Assembly: GCF_039530945.1 (NCBI RefSeq)
Contig: NZ_BAAAPC010000021.1
Coordinates: forward strand, 1-64,000
Direction: 5' to 3'
Length of the DNA stretch: 64,000 nt
Origin: Nocardiopsis_C rhodophaea
Lineage (GTDB): Bacteria; Actinomycetota; Actinomycetes; Streptosporangiales; Streptosporangiaceae
Shown here: piece after piece, positions 44,697 through 56,524 of the stretch
Layout of the letters: each line of letters opens with the position of its first letter
How positions within the stretch are numbered: position 1 is the first letter of the stretch
Notes under the pieces: model-generated
Seen by the model: only the letters and a program-made list of their open reading frames with translations
Database searches by the model: none
What the model was told of the DNA's origin: nothing
Made by a program: the position numbers and the translations under genes

Positions 44697-45311
44697 ATGA
44701 CAGGGACCGGCAGGCTCATCATCGGCGCTGTGGCGGGAGCCATCGTGTTCTTCGGCGCCGGGTTCGCTGTTGGCTGGTACGCGTTCCAAGCCAACCTGGC
44801 GGCCAGTCTCAACGACGCCGCGGCCGATATCGAGGCGGGCCTGGACGAGGAGGTCCCCGCGGAGGAATTCGCGGACGAACCGACCGAGGAAGACCTGCCC
44901 GAGGCCGTGGCGATCGGTAAGAGCGCCTCGGACGGGTTCTGGGATATCAAGGTCACCGGCGTCGAGCGCAAGGACGCGGTGAGCGGGTCGTACAGCAACG
45001 CGAAAGCCGATGAGGACTGGGAGTTCCTCATCCTGGACGTCGAGTTCACCAACGCCTCGGACGCACCGCAGACGGTGGACATTGATACCTCAGAGGTGAT
45101 GGACGCGGACGGGTCGCGGTACGCCTACCACTCGGATGCCGCCTATGCGTTGGATGAAGAGGACGCCCTCTATGAGGAGCCCAACCCCCAGCAGTCGTTC
45201 GAGCTACGTATCCCGTTCGAGGTCCCGGCCGGTCAGAAGATGGATAAGGCGCTGCTGACCGGGACGTATGACGAGACGGGGCTCGTGGTCGTCGATATCA
45301 GCGGCGAGTAG
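44697..45311 (+). CDS. Membrane-anchored DUF4352-like protein
   Basis: 204 residues. An N-terminal hydrophobic anchor (about 6-33) is followed by an acidic linker rich in Glu and Asp, and a beta-rich domain from about 70 to the end with EFLILDVEFTNASD and VPAGQKMD, as in DUF4352 (immunoglobulin-like) surface proteins. The function is unknown. The ATG has AGGAG 6 bases upstream. The gene stands directly behind the PKS remnant and is probably unrelated to it. Confidence 0.75.
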   Translation: MTGTGRLIIGAVAGAIVFFGAGFAVGWYAFQANLAASLNDAAADIEAGLDEEVPAEEFADEPTEEDLPEAVAIGKSASDGFWDIKVTGVERKDAVSGSYSNAKADEDWEFLILDVEFTNASDAPQTVDIDTSEVMDADGSRYAYHSDAAYALDEEDALYEEPNPQQSFELRIPFEVPAGQKMDKALLTGTYDETGLVVVDISGE

Positions 45312-45606
45312 CCTCCGCGCGCAGCGCCCCCTGTGTCAGGGGCGGGCGGTCGACGCTAGCTGGCGGGCCCTCCACGCGGTCCGCCTTCGTCGTCGCTGAC
45401 CGCGTGCCCGGCGATTCAGGCGTTGGCGGCGCGTGAAGTAGGGCGCCCACGGCGTCGGCCCCGACGCGGTTGAAGCACGGCACAGACGTCGTGGGCCAGA
45501 TCGCGGTCGCTGCATATGGCTGCGAAGAAGGTGGCACGCCCCTCGGCACTGCAGCGTCGGCGGTTGAAAGACGGAGCCGTCCGGGGTGCGGCGGGTCGAG
45601 GCGGCA

Positions 45607-45876
45607 TCACCGCCGCGCCACGTTGGCCGCGTTCCTCCTGCCGATCGCGAACCAGCACAGGGCGCCGAGGAACGGCGCGCAGATGATGAAGATCGCCCAC
45701 ACCAGCTTCATCCCGCCCTCAAGCCGCGACGTCAGGCTGCCGAGGAAAGCCGCGATGATGAACGCGAAGTACGCCACCACGACGAGACCGACCAGGGTCA
45801 GAACGGCCACAGACCCCCACGGGTCGGTGTTGGCGAGCAGGGTGGTCTCGTCGGTGAACATGGTACTTAGTCCCAT
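45607..45876 (-). CDS. PLDc_N domain small membrane protein
   Basis: 89 residues with two membrane segments. The C-terminal half MKLVWAIFIICAPFLGALCW and FAIGRR is the phospholipase D N-terminal (PLDc_N) motif found in many small actinobacterial membrane proteins, without any catalytic domain. The function is unknown. ATG 45876 is used; ATG 45861 is an alternative. The gene stands alone. Confidence 0.75.
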   Translation of the reverse strand: MGLSTMFTDETTLLANTDPWGSVAVLTLVGLVVVAYFAFIIAAFLGSLTSRLEGGMKLVWAIFIICAPFLGALCWFAIGRRNAANVARR

Positions 45877-46275
45877 TCAGTCGATTTCAGCGTCCCTTCC
45901 ACGCTAGAAACCGCCACCGGCCCCCGCGTCGGCCGGTAGAACCACTTTCCGTTACGACTGAAGTCGGCGATCCGGCCCTGAGCGCATCCCATCGTCGATC
46001 TTGGCGGCGGCGGACAGCGGGGCGCGGAGCAGGGCCGCCACTGCCAGGCGGAAAATGTGGAGCGTACCGGGACGCGTCGGCGCCGCGGCCGTCGGCCCTG
46101 ATGGGTTGGTCCTCACCACGGGCGGCAGCCTCGTCATCCCACGGGGAGGCGGGCAGCTCCACCCGAGCGGCCGGGTCCCGGCCCGCCCGCGGGCCGTCGC
46201 CCGGGGCGGGCCTGTCGTTGCGGGGCGATGGCGGGAGGCCGCTCCACAGCGCCCGCGAATTGGGACAATCGCGAC
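45877..46275. other. Intergenic region
   Basis: About 400 bases between divergent genes. Apart from a -10-like GACAAT at 46264-46269, placed 6 bases before ATG 46276, I see no signal. Long frames here are GC-driven and lack family features. Confidence 0.5.
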
Positions 46276-47007
46276 ATGCACGCCCTTATGCCCAGTCGGA
46301 TCCTGCGCAGCACCGCAGGCACCCTCCTCGCCCTGCTCTTCTGCCTCGCAGTGCTGGCCTTGACCGCCTCCTTCCTGATCGCATATGTGCCCGACGGGGA
46401 CCGGGCCTACCGCGCCTACCAGCAGGCCCGCCCCTGCCCTTCCCCGCCCCAGGAGGCGGCCGACTGCCTGTGGCGCCAGGAGTTCACCGCCTCCGATATC
46501 GTCGTCGGCCGCGGTAGGAGGGAAACCGGGGGTGTGACGCTCACCGCCGAGGACGGCTCCTGGTGGAGGGCGCGCTCCTCCGAGCCCGGCCCAGTGCTGA
46601 GGCGCCTGGAGTGGGGCCAGAAGGTCACCGGCACCGTGTGGCGGGGCCGTCTGACCGAGATCGCGACCGAGGGCGTGTCCCAGCGCACCGAGCATTTCCC
46701 GGTCGACATGCGCAACCGGACCCTGACCTTCGCGCTCATCATCGCCCCCTCGGGGCTGATGGCGGCCGCCGTGTGCCTGTGGCGGCTGCTGCGGCGCCGG
46801 GAGCCGACCAGGGCGATGGTGGCCACGCTGGGGCTGAGTGAGGCCCTGCCGTTCGCCGGGGTCTTCTGCGCGATGGCGCTGGCCGACGACGGGCACGACC
46901 CGTTCTGGCCCACCGTCGCGGCCTGGCTGCCGGTCGCTGGCCTGATGGCCCTGTCGACCTGGGTCTATGCCACCCACGACCCCCCTGAGGACGATCCCCT
47001 GCCCTAG
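46276..47007 (+). CDS. Hypothetical multi-pass membrane protein
   Basis: 243 residues that I do not recognise. One membrane segment near 12-38 is followed by an extracytoplasmic part of about 100 residues with two Cys (near 53 and 64), and then three more segments (about 155-180, 195-212 and 218-235). The topology resembles DUF3592-like proteins, but I cannot confirm this. ATG 46276 has no ribosome site and a GACAAT box 6 bases upstream, so it may be leaderless. It precedes the ABC exporter gene by 425 bases on the same strand. Confidence 0.6.
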   Translation: MHALMPSRILRSTAGTLLALLFCLAVLALTASFLIAYVPDGDRAYRAYQQARPCPSPPQEAADCLWRQEFTASDIVVGRGRRETGGVTLTAEDGSWWRARSSEPGPVLRRLEWGQKVTGTVWRGRLTEIATEGVSQRTEHFPVDMRNRTLTFALIIAPSGLMAAAVCLWRLLRRREPTRAMVATLGLSEALPFAGVFCAMALADDGHDPFWPTVAAWLPVAGLMALSTWVYATHDPPEDDPLP

Positions 47008-47432
47008 CCGTACTCCCCGGGCAGATTGCCAACGGTTCCCGGTCGCGATGGTGGTGGAAGGCGGGCGGCCGGTCGCGGCGCGCCGTCACCGCGACGGCCT
47101 CCCAGGCGACACACGCGTCGAGGACATCCGGGACCAGGTGTGCGACGCCCCATCCTTCCAGGCGAAATCGAACACTCTCCGGTGGCCGAAAGCGCGTCGG
47201 GCGGGGAGCGCGAGACGGTCAACCCCCTCCGCTGCCCGTGCCCGGGTCATCCGCTTTCCCGGCGCCGCCTGGGGACCACTCGGTGGACGCCGCGTGTGCT
47301 GGCGGCATTCGACCGGCATTGCGGTCGTGGCCCTGTGCCCGAAATTTCGGGAAACCACGGCGCGGTCATGGGATCCTCCCGCAAGCTGGGGCGCATAACT
47401 CCCTGTCAGTCCTGTGAGGTGATGAGCGCTTG
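47008..47432. other. Upstream region of the ABC exporter gene
   Basis: About 425 bases with no convincing gene. The 10-base palindrome CGAAATTTCG at 47339-47348 and a GAGGTGATGAG stretch before the ABC start are the only signals noted. Confidence 0.45.
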
Positions 47433-49367
47433 ATGCGACCCTGGCGCCGACGCCGTCCGGCCGCCGCACCGCGGCCTTTCGCTGAACCGTTGCCGGAGGT
47501 GAAGGCCAGCCGCTACAGCCCCTGGGCCCAGGAACTGGAATCCACCTCGATCTGGCAGATCGCGGCACGGCTGCCCGCCTTGGTGGTGACGGCGCTGCGG
47601 TGGTCGTGGCGGGCCAGCTCCCGCGACACCGCGGCGACGCTGGGGTTGAACGTGGCGGCCGGGGTGTTCACCGCGTTCGGGCTGATCGCGGTGGCCGGGG
47701 TGCTGGAGTCGCTGTTCAGCGCGGGGCCGACCCCGGATCGGGTGCGGGCGGCCCTGCCGTCCCTGCTGCTGGTGGCCGGGGCCGCGGTGACGCGCGGGGC
47801 GCTGGCCGCCGGCGGAGGGTGGGCACAGGCGCGGCTGGCGCCCCAGGTCGAGCGCGCGGTCGAGCTGGAACTCTTCCGGCTGACCTCCCGCATCCGGCTG
47901 GAGGCGTTCGACGACTCGGACTTCGCCGACACGATGTACCGCGCGCGTGACCGCGGCACGCGCGAGGTCGCGCGGATGGTCATCCACACCGTCGACGTCC
48001 TGACGGCGCTGATCGGCCTGGTCGCGGTCGCCGGGGTGCTGTCCGTTCTGCACATCGTCCTGCTCCCGCTGCTGATACTGACGGTGCTGCCCGACGGCTG
48101 GGCGGCGGTGCGCGCGGCGCGTATCCGCTACGCCAAGCTGCGCGAGATGACGACCACCCGGCGCCGCGAGGTCATCATCGGTGACCTGCTCGCCGACCGC
48201 TCCTCGGCCGCGGAACTGCGCGCTTACAACATGCGCCCGTTCCTCCTGGACCAGTACAAGGCCACCGCCGACCACGTGCGCGACGCCCTGCTCGGAGTGG
48301 CCCGCCGCCAGGCCCTGGTGCGCTCCACCGGCGACGCCGTCTCCGGCGCGGCCACGGGCCTCACCTACACCGCTCTGGGCGGCCTGCTGGTGACCGGCGC
48401 TACGCCGTTGTCGGTCGCCGGAACCGCGGTCCTGGCCATCCGGCAGGGCCAGACCTCACTCAGCCAGCTGCTGTCCAGCGTCAACGCCTGTTACGAGTCC
48501 GGGCTGTTCTTCTACGACTTCCTGGAGTTCTGCGAACAGGCGCGCACCCGCTTCCCCGAGCCCGCCAGCCGCGCCCTACCCGGGCCGCTGGAGGTGCTGT
48601 CCACACGTGGTCTCGTGTTCGCCTACCCGGGGGCGGACGAGCCGGCCCTGCGCGGCGTGGACATCGAGATCCGCCGGGGCGAGGTGGTCGCGTTGGTGGG
48701 GGAGAACGGTTCAGGCAAGAGCACGCTGGCGCGGCTGCTGTCCGGCCTCTACACGCCTCAGAGCGGCGCGGTGCTGTGGAACGGGGTCGACCTGGCGACC
48801 GTCGTTCCGGAGGAGTACCGCGCACGCGTCGGTTTGATCAGCCAGGACTACACACAGTGGCCGCTGTCGGCGCGGCGCAACATCACCATGGAGGAATCGT
48901 CCGACGACACCCGGCTGCAACGGGCGTTGAAGCTGAGCGGCGCCGACGAGGTCGTCGCCGAACTTCCCCACGGCCTGGACACGCTGTTGGACAAGCGGTT
49001 CGTCGACGGTGCCGACCTCTCCGGCGGGCAGAAGCAGCGCATCGCCGCGGCCCGGGGCCTGTACCGGGATGCCGACCTGGTGGTGGCCGACGAACCGACC
49101 GCCGCCCTGGACGCGCGCGCCGAGCATCGGCTCTTCGACACCCTGCACTCCGCGGCGGCCGAGCGCACCGTCCTGCTCATCACCCACCGGCTCGCCTCGG
49201 TGCGGATGGCCGACCGCATTTACGTCCTCGACCACGGCCGGGTGGTCGAAGAGGGAACGCACTGGCAGCTCATGGCCCTCCCCAACGGGCACTATCGGCA
49301 GTTGTTCTCCCTACAGGCCGACGCCTACACGGGGGTGACCGTCCCCGTGCACCAGGAAGAATCGTGA
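47433..49367 (+). CDS. ABC transporter, fused permease and ATP-binding protein
   Basis: 644 residues. The N-terminal half is a six-helix exporter domain (about 60-360). The C-terminal half is a complete ATPase: GENGSGKST near 422-430, Q-loop LISQDYTQWP, signature DLSGGQKQR near 528, Walker B LVVADEPT, and the switch His in LLITHRLAS. It is a half-size exporter that works as a dimer. In this region it could have exported a polyketide product, but the substrate is unknown. ATG 47433 is used; a TTG directly before it is in frame. Confidence 0.88.
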   Translation: MRPWRRRRPAAAPRPFAEPLPEVKASRYSPWAQELESTSIWQIAARLPALVVTALRWSWRASSRDTAATLGLNVAAGVFTAFGLIAVAGVLESLFSAGPTPDRVRAALPSLLLVAGAAVTRGALAAGGGWAQARLAPQVERAVELELFRLTSRIRLEAFDDSDFADTMYRARDRGTREVARMVIHTVDVLTALIGLVAVAGVLSVLHIVLLPLLILTVLPDGWAAVRAARIRYAKLREMTTTRRREVIIGDLLADRSSAAELRAYNMRPFLLDQYKATADHVRDALLGVARRQALVRSTGDAVSGAATGLTYTALGGLLVTGATPLSVAGTAVLAIRQGQTSLSQLLSSVNACYESGLFFYDFLEFCEQARTRFPEPASRALPGPLEVLSTRGLVFAYPGADEPALRGVDIEIRRGEVVALVGENGSGKSTLARLLSGLYTPQSGAVLWNGVDLATVVPEEYRARVGLISQDYTQWPLSARRNITMEESSDDTRLQRALKLSGADEVVAELPHGLDTLLDKRFVDGADLSGGQKQRIAAARGLYRDADLVVADEPTAALDARAEHRLFDTLHSAAAERTVLLITHRLASVRMADRIYVLDHGRVVEEGTHWQLMALPNGHYRQLFSLQADAYTGVTVPVHQEES

Positions 49368-49898
49368 ATTCCTCGCGTGTCGTCGCTAGATGATGGAGTC
49401 CGGTGTCTGAGGAGGTAGCGGACAGGGCGAAGGGGGTGCCCGATGGTTAAGTCGTGACACGAAAACTGGACACCCTCAACGGCCTCATCGGCGCGCAGAC
49501 CCCGGAGCGGTTCGATGGGTGCCCGGCGGCCTTCCGCTATGAGCGCCCATCTCCGCTCGCGCCATCCGACGCGGGCCATAAGTCGGCGCTGCGGACGGGA
49601 TTGCTGCGCGCCGAAACCACGCACGCGGAGTAGTGGCGCGTTTTCGGGAGAGCATGATCCACGAGGTCGTCGCCTCGGCGCCGCGAGTAGGGGGAAGTGC
49701 ATCGAGCTTAGGGGATGAGAACTGTAGCGACATTCGACCAGTTCTCGATTTAATGAATGTTGGCTTGATTATCCGAACGTATGTCCGGGCCCGGTCCGCC
49801 CCCAGGACGGGGCCCGGAGTACGGGTGCGCGGGGGCAGGCGCCGGCCGCGGCCGGGCCGGGTCGCGTGGAAATCGCCTGACCGAACGGAAGGATGCGG
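49368..49898. other. Intergenic region before the carboxylase operon
   Basis: About 530 bases. A 15-codon frame starts at GTG 49402 behind GGAG (VSEEVADRAKGVPDG) and could be a leader peptide or a truncated gene start. An AT-richer patch at 49715-49785 probably holds the promoter of the carboxylase operon. No transposase or PKS similarity is seen. Confidence 0.45.
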
Positions 49899-51511
<1,613 letters not shown>

Positions 51512-51512
<1 letters not shown>

Positions 51513-51778
51513 TGGGCGCGGAACAGGAGGGCCGGGAGGCCCCGTTCATGCGGATCGTCCGGGGCTCCCCGGACGACGAGGAGATCGCCGCGATCACGGT
51601 GGCGGTTATGGCCCTCATGCGGAGCAGGGGCGGGACGCCCAGCACACAGCATTCGGCTCCGCGGCCGGCGCGGTGGACCCAGTGGCGCGGATACTGCCCG
51701 CCCGGGGCCTGGGCGGAGGAACATCCGGTGGCGCACGCCGGACGACGGCCGGTCACGGCCAGAAGGGAACCGGAGTGA
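51512..51778 (+). CDS. accE: Acyl-CoA carboxylase epsilon subunit
   Basis: 88 residues. The N-terminal block MRIVRGSPDDEEIAAITVAV is the hallmark of the small actinobacterial AccE/PccE subunit that stimulates the carboxylase complex. A variable Pro/Arg-rich middle and WRGYCPPGAW close it. The start overlaps the beta-subunit stop (TGATG) and the stop overlaps the thioesterase start (GTGA), so three genes are coupled. Confidence 0.88.
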
Positions 51779-52554
51779 AGGCGGCACAGTCAGGAGAACG
51801 CGGAGGCAGCGGCGCGTGGATCCGCAGATTCCACCCGGCGCCGGAGGCCCGCACGCGTTTGATCTGCTTTCCGCACGCGGGGGGATCGGCCACGTTCTTC
51901 CACCCGGTCTCCCAGGCGATGTCCCCGGCGGTCGACGTGCTCGCGATCCAGTACCCCGGGCGCCAGGACCGGCGTTCCGAGCCGTGTGTCGATGACATCG
52001 AGAAGCTGGCCGACGTGATCGTGCCGGAACTGCGCGCCTGGATCGACCGCCCTGTGGCCATGTTCGGCCACAGTATGGGGGCATCGCTGGCCTTCGAGGT
52101 CGCCCGGCGGCTGGAGCGGGAGGACGTCAGGTCGACCGCCCTGTTCGTGTCGGGGCGGCGGGCGCCAACGGCGTTCCGGGATGAGCGGATCCACCTCGCG
52201 GACGATGAGCGGATCATCGCCGAGTTGAAGCGGATGAGCGGGACGGACGCCGCGGTGCTGGGGGACGAGGAGATCCTGCGGATGATCCTGCCGGCCATTC
52301 GCGCCGACTACCGGGCCGCCGAGACCTACCGCTACACCCCGGGCCCGGATGTGAGCTGCCCGATCATCGCCATGACCGGCGATGACGACGCCCAGGTGAC
52401 CCTTGACGAGGCGCGCATGTGGGCGGACCACACCACTGGCGGATTCGACCTGCACGTCTACCCGGGTGGGCACTTCTTCCTGAACGCGCATGCCGCGGCG
52501 GTGATGAAGGTGATGACCGATCACATCGAGAGCCGGTCACCGGTGCGGGACTGA
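51775..52554 (+). CDS. Type II thioesterase
   Basis: 259 residues. The catalytic triad is Ser100 in GHSMGA, an Asp in the GDDDAQVT stretch and His233 in GGHFF. The opening RLICFPHAGGSATFF and QYPGRQDR are the family's substrate-gate motifs. Such editing thioesterases remove wrong acyl groups from PKS or NRPS carrier proteins and are nearly always part of such a cluster. The GTG start lies inside the accE stop. Its survival beside a PKS stump is the best evidence that a polyketide cluster once stood here. Confidence 0.9.
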   Translation: MKAAQSGERGGSGAWIRRFHPAPEARTRLICFPHAGGSATFFHPVSQAMSPAVDVLAIQYPGRQDRRSEPCVDDIEKLADVIVPELRAWIDRPVAMFGHSMGASLAFEVARRLEREDVRSTALFVSGRRAPTAFRDERIHLADDERIIAELKRMSGTDAAVLGDEEILRMILPAIRADYRAAETYRYTPGPDVSCPIIAMTGDDDAQVTLDEARMWADHTTGGFDLHVYPGGHFFLNAHAAAVMKVMTDHIESRSPVRD

Positions 52555-53524
52555 GACGGTGTGCTGGTGAAAGGTCTGCAATAGGCGCTGACCGGGAACG
52601 GGGCGCGAGGTCGGCCCACCGCTGCGCGGAATGGTCACCGGTGGTGATTTTGGTGCGACGCTCTGATGGGGACCTGAGTTCACGGGGAATGATCGTTTCG
52701 TCGAAAGCGAAAACCCCGAGGGGTGAACTCGTGTAATTCCTGTAGCCGTGTCTGCGGGATGGCCGTGTCCGGACATTATCCCAGGTTCAACATCTTGCAG
52801 AATGTGGCTGCGGCGGTGTTCGGGCCGCCTACGTCCTCTTCTCGCGTGGGCGGGGCGGAGTGGAGTCGAACGACGTTTAGCATTGACCGTGGGTTCACAT
52901 CCTCCAGTGAACGGTCCGTTTTGACATTCTGCGGCGCCAAGATCATTTCTGGCTCGTCGAGCATAAATGATCATGGAAAAGCGCGGGATCCGGCGCGCTG
53001 GAGGAGGAGTGGAGTTCCGTCAAGGACGCTGCGTGGTCCATCGCGTGACGCCAGGGTGAATCCGGTCGCTCGCTGCCCTGGCCCTACGTGCCACCTCGCC
53101 AGCCCAGACGTCGGTCGCCCCGGTGATCAGCGTCCGGGTCGGGGGCGGCTGCCCTGACTGTGTGCTGTTCGAGTACCATGGATTCACATCATTAAGCGCC
53201 CCTGAACGTGGTGTGAAGCGCGTGTTTCAGGGGGCCGCCAGTTATCCGGCTTCGGCCCTCAGTGGGCGATTTGTTGACCGGGGGAAGTCTGTGGCCTGTC
53301 CTTCGGGTGGCCATTCGTCGCGCTCCCGCTGCCCTTTAGTCGATACCACCGGAAAACACCCGACCGGTACGGCGATAGTGCCGAATAGTGTACACCCGCA
53401 TGCGGAGAGTCGCAAAGTTAGACGCTTGTACTTCACTTTCTCTCGCGGGTAGGTTGGCGTGGGGCAGAGAGGGGTCCGGGTCTCACCGACTCACCCTTTT
53501 ATACAGAGACGCAAATAGAGGACG
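52555..53524. other. Gene-free region upstream of the LAL regulator
   Basis: About 970 bases, with several AT-rich patches (52780-52980 and 53160-53520). I find no convincing gene. The last 60 bases hold the ribosome site AGAGGA of the regulator. It is a candidate for deletion scars of the PKS region. Confidence 0.5.
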
Positions 53525-56395
53525 GTGACGCGGATGCAGATGGCGGAGCGGAGACGTGAATTAGAGACATTGAATCGACTGTTCACCGAGAGTGTGAACG
53601 GCAAAGGGCAGGTCGTGCTGGTCACCGGTCCTGGGGCGAGCGGCAAGAGCGAACTCGTGAGCGCCTTTCAGGAGCAGGCCGCCGATCAGGGAGCCCTGGT
53701 CCTCCGCGCAGCCGGTTCACGCGCGGAGCGCGTTCTGCCGCTCGGCGTGATGGGCCAGCTGTTCCGTTCCGCCGTCCTTCCCCACGGGATGGCAGAGCGG
53801 GTGGAGCACCTGCTGCGCCCGGAGCCGATGGGCTTCACCGCTGACGAACCGGATCCGGTCACCCTGGGCCAGCGGCACGCCCACGTCGCCCACGGGCTGT
53901 GCGCGCTGCTGCTCGACTTCGCACGTGAGCGTTCCGTGGTGCTGAGCGTCGACGACGTCCACCACGCGGATGGCCCGAGCTTGCAGGCCCTCCTCTACAT
54001 CCAACGGCGGCTGACATCGAGCCGAGCCATGATGGTGCTCAGCGAATGGCAGCAGCCGCGACCCGCCTACCCGTTGTTCCACGCGGAACTCACCCGGCAG
54101 CCCAACTGTGGCCGCATCCGGCTGGCGCCGCTCTCCCCCGCTGGCGTCGAGGATCTGCTGCGGCAGCACATGGGCGGCGAGGACGCCCGACGGCTGTGCC
54201 CCGTCTACCACGCGGTCAGCGGCGGCAACCTTGTCCTTCTGCACGGGCTGATCGAGGACCACCACAACAACACCGCGCCCGACAGTGGCGCCGGCGCGGC
54301 GGACCTCGTGACAGGCGAGTCCTTTCGCCAGGCGGTCCTGTCCTGCCTGCACCGCTGGGAGCCGCGGCTGCTCGAAGTCGCGCAGGCCGTGGCGCTGCTC
54401 GGCCCGTCGGCGTCGACGTTCGCGGTCGCCCGCCTGCTCAAGGTGAAGGCGGCCTCGGTCGAGCCGGTCATGGCCGCGCTGAACATGACGGGCCTGCTCG
54501 ACGATGTCCGGTTTCGGCACCCAGCGGTCCGCGACGCCGTGCTCGGCGACGTGGCGCCCGAGGGCCGGGCGGTCATGCACCTGCGTGCGGCGCGGCTGAT
54601 GTACCAGGAAGGGGAGAATCCGGCCGACATCGCCGACCACCTCATCACCGCAGGGGGTGGCGTCGATGAGGACTGGATGGCGGAGATGCTGCGCGACGCC
54701 GCCAAGCACGCGCTCGCCATGGGGGCGGTGGAGCGTGCTATCGGGTGTCTCGACCTGGCCGCGCAGGCCTGCGGGGACGAGCGCAGGCGGGCCGTCATCA
54801 CGGCGCTGCTCGCACGCGTTCAGTGGGGGGTCAACCCCTCGGCGGTCGCCCGCCTGATCCAGCCTCTGACCACCGCGTTCGAGCAAGGGCACCTGGAGAG
54901 CGCCGACGTCATGGCGCTCGGCAGGTACCTGCTCTGGCACGGTCGGGGCGTGGAGGCGGCCAAGACGCTCGACTGGTTCCAGGGAGCACAGCACGAGGCC
55001 GACACCTGCACGGAGGCGGAACTCAACCTCACCCGGCACTGGCTGCGGCTGTGCCACCCGCGGCTTCCGGCTGCCGACGGCACCCCCTTCTGCATGGCGA
55101 ACGGTCCGGCGCAGCAGGGGGCGGTGCCCGGACCGCGGGACCGCCTGGCCCAGGGGAGAGGCGGCACGACGGTCGGACGGTATCGGGGAGTGCGCACGGA
55201 GGCCACGCTCACCGATGTGATGAACAACGGACGGAGCGACGACGCCATCGGCCGGGCCGAGCAGGTGCTGCAGAGCTGCCGCCTGTCCGAGACCGTTCTC
55301 GAATCCGTTCTGGGGGCGCTGCTCGTCTTCATCCACGCCGACCGGCTGGACAAGGCCGTGCAGTGGTGCGTCACGCTCGGGGACGAGGCCAAGGTCCGCG
55401 GTCTGCACGCGTGGTCAGCGGTCCTCGCCGACATGCGGGCGCGGATCGCGCTGCGCCAGGGAGACCTCTCGGCGGCCGAGCGGTACGCCCGCCAGGCGCT
55501 GACCGACATGTCTCCGCAGAGCTGGGGGGTGGTCGTCGGCTCGCCGATGGCCCACCTGCTCCAGGCGACCACCGCAATGGGTCGGCTTACCGAGGCTGAG
55601 GAGCTGACCAGGCGGGTCGTGCCGGAGAACATGACGCAGACCTGGTTCTGGCCCCGCTACCTCTACGCTCGGGGCCACTACTACCTGGCCTCCAACCGGC
55701 TGCACGCCGCGCTCGGTGACTTCCAGACCTGCGGATCGCTGGTCAGGGAGTGGGAGCTCGACCTCCCCGGACTGCTGCCGTGGCGAAGCGCGTCCGCCAA
55801 GGTGTACCTGCGCCTCGGTCGGCCGGACACGGCGCGGAAACTCGTCGTCGAGCAGCTGGGGCGGCCCGGGGCCGGGAACCCGCGGGTGCGGGGCATGTCG
55901 CTGCGGGTCCTCGCGGCCACCAGTGACGTCAAGAAGCGGGCGCCGATGCTCAAGGAGGCGGTGGAGCGCCTTCAGGAGAGCGGTGACCGGCTCGAACTCG
56001 CGCTGGCCCTCGCGGACCTCAGCGACGCTCACCACAAGCTCGGCGAGTTCGCCCGCGCCCAGCTGATGGCGCGCCGTGCCAAGCAGATCGCCAAGAGCTG
56101 CAACGCCGAGGCACTGTGCCAGCGGTTGCTCCCCAGTGAGGGGCCCGAGGGTGTCGGCGGCGACAAGGCGTCGTCGCCCGAGGCCGAGGTGTTCGCGATA
56201 CTGAGCGACGCCGAGCGGCGGGTGGCCGCCCTGGCGGCGTTGGGCCACACCAACAGGGAGATCGGGGGAAGGCTGTTCATAACGGTGAGCACCGTCGAAC
56301 AGCACCTGACCCGGGTCTACCGCAAGCTCAACGTCAACCGGCGCACTGATCTGCCGACCGAGCTCCCCCTGCTCATGGCCGACTGCGCGAGTTGA
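53525..56395 (+). CDS. LAL-type LuxR family transcriptional regulator with a TTA codon
   Basis: 956 residues. The N-terminal ATPase has Walker A GPGASGKSE at about 35-43 and SVDDVHHAD as Walker B. A long helical repeat region follows. The C-terminal LuxR helix-turn-helix (about 895-945) has LSDAERRVAALAALGHTNRE and FITVSTVEQHLTRVYRKLNV. The segment AAGSRAERVLPLGVMGQLFR is typical of pathway-specific LAL activators of polyketide clusters such as PikD. Codon 13 is TTA (53561-53563), which suggests bldA dependence. Start codons at 53525, 53534 and 53540 are all possible; AGAGGA favours 53525. The target genes seem to be largely gone. Confidence 0.9.
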   Translation: MTRMQMAERRRELETLNRLFTESVNGKGQVVLVTGPGASGKSELVSAFQEQAADQGALVLRAAGSRAERVLPLGVMGQLFRSAVLPHGMAERVEHLLRPEPMGFTADEPDPVTLGQRHAHVAHGLCALLLDFARERSVVLSVDDVHHADGPSLQALLYIQRRLTSSRAMMVLSEWQQPRPAYPLFHAELTRQPNCGRIRLAPLSPAGVEDLLRQHMGGEDARRLCPVYHAVSGGNLVLLHGLIEDHHNNTAPDSGAGAADLVTGESFRQAVLSCLHRWEPRLLEVAQAVALLGPSASTFAVARLLKVKAASVEPVMAALNMTGLLDDVRFRHPAVRDAVLGDVAPEGRAVMHLRAARLMYQEGENPADIADHLITAGGGVDEDWMAEMLRDAAKHALAMGAVERAIGCLDLAAQACGDERRRAVITALLARVQWGVNPSAVARLIQPLTTAFEQGHLESADVMALGRYLLWHGRGVEAAKTLDWFQGAQHEADTCTEAELNLTRHWLRLCHPRLPAADGTPFCMANGPAQQGAVPGPRDRLAQGRGGTTVGRYRGVRTEATLTDVMNNGRSDDAIGRAEQVLQSCRLSETVLESVLGALLVFIHADRLDKAVQWCVTLGDEAKVRGLHAWSAVLADMRARIALRQGDLSAAERYARQALTDMSPQSWGVVVGSPMAHLLQATTAMGRLTEAEELTRRVVPENMTQTWFWPRYLYARGHYYLASNRLHAALGDFQTCGSLVREWELDLPGLLPWRSASAKVYLRLGRPDTARKLVVEQLGRPGAGNPRVRGMSLRVLAATSDVKKRAPMLKEAVERLQESGDRLELALALADLSDAHHKLGEFARAQLMARRAKQIAKSCNAEALCQRLLPSEGPEGVGGDKASSPEAEVFAILSDAERRVAALAALGHTNREIGGRLFITVSTVEQHLTRVYRKLNVNRRTDLPTELPLLMADCAS

Positions 56396-56524
56396 GACGG
56401 GGCCGTCGTGCGGCGTCCCTCCGGCCGCACGAGGCACGACGTTCACACACGATCGATCGGCGCGTAAGAGATCGCACACGCGCGACACCAGGGCGTGCTC
56501 ATCAGCCGGTGGGCACGCCCTTCG

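Noticed and set aside
44315..44920. A 201-residue protein starting with a PKS docking domain
   Set aside because: Only the first 50 residues are PKS-like; the rest is an out-of-frame Arg/Gly-rich run that overlaps the true start of the DUF4352 gene.
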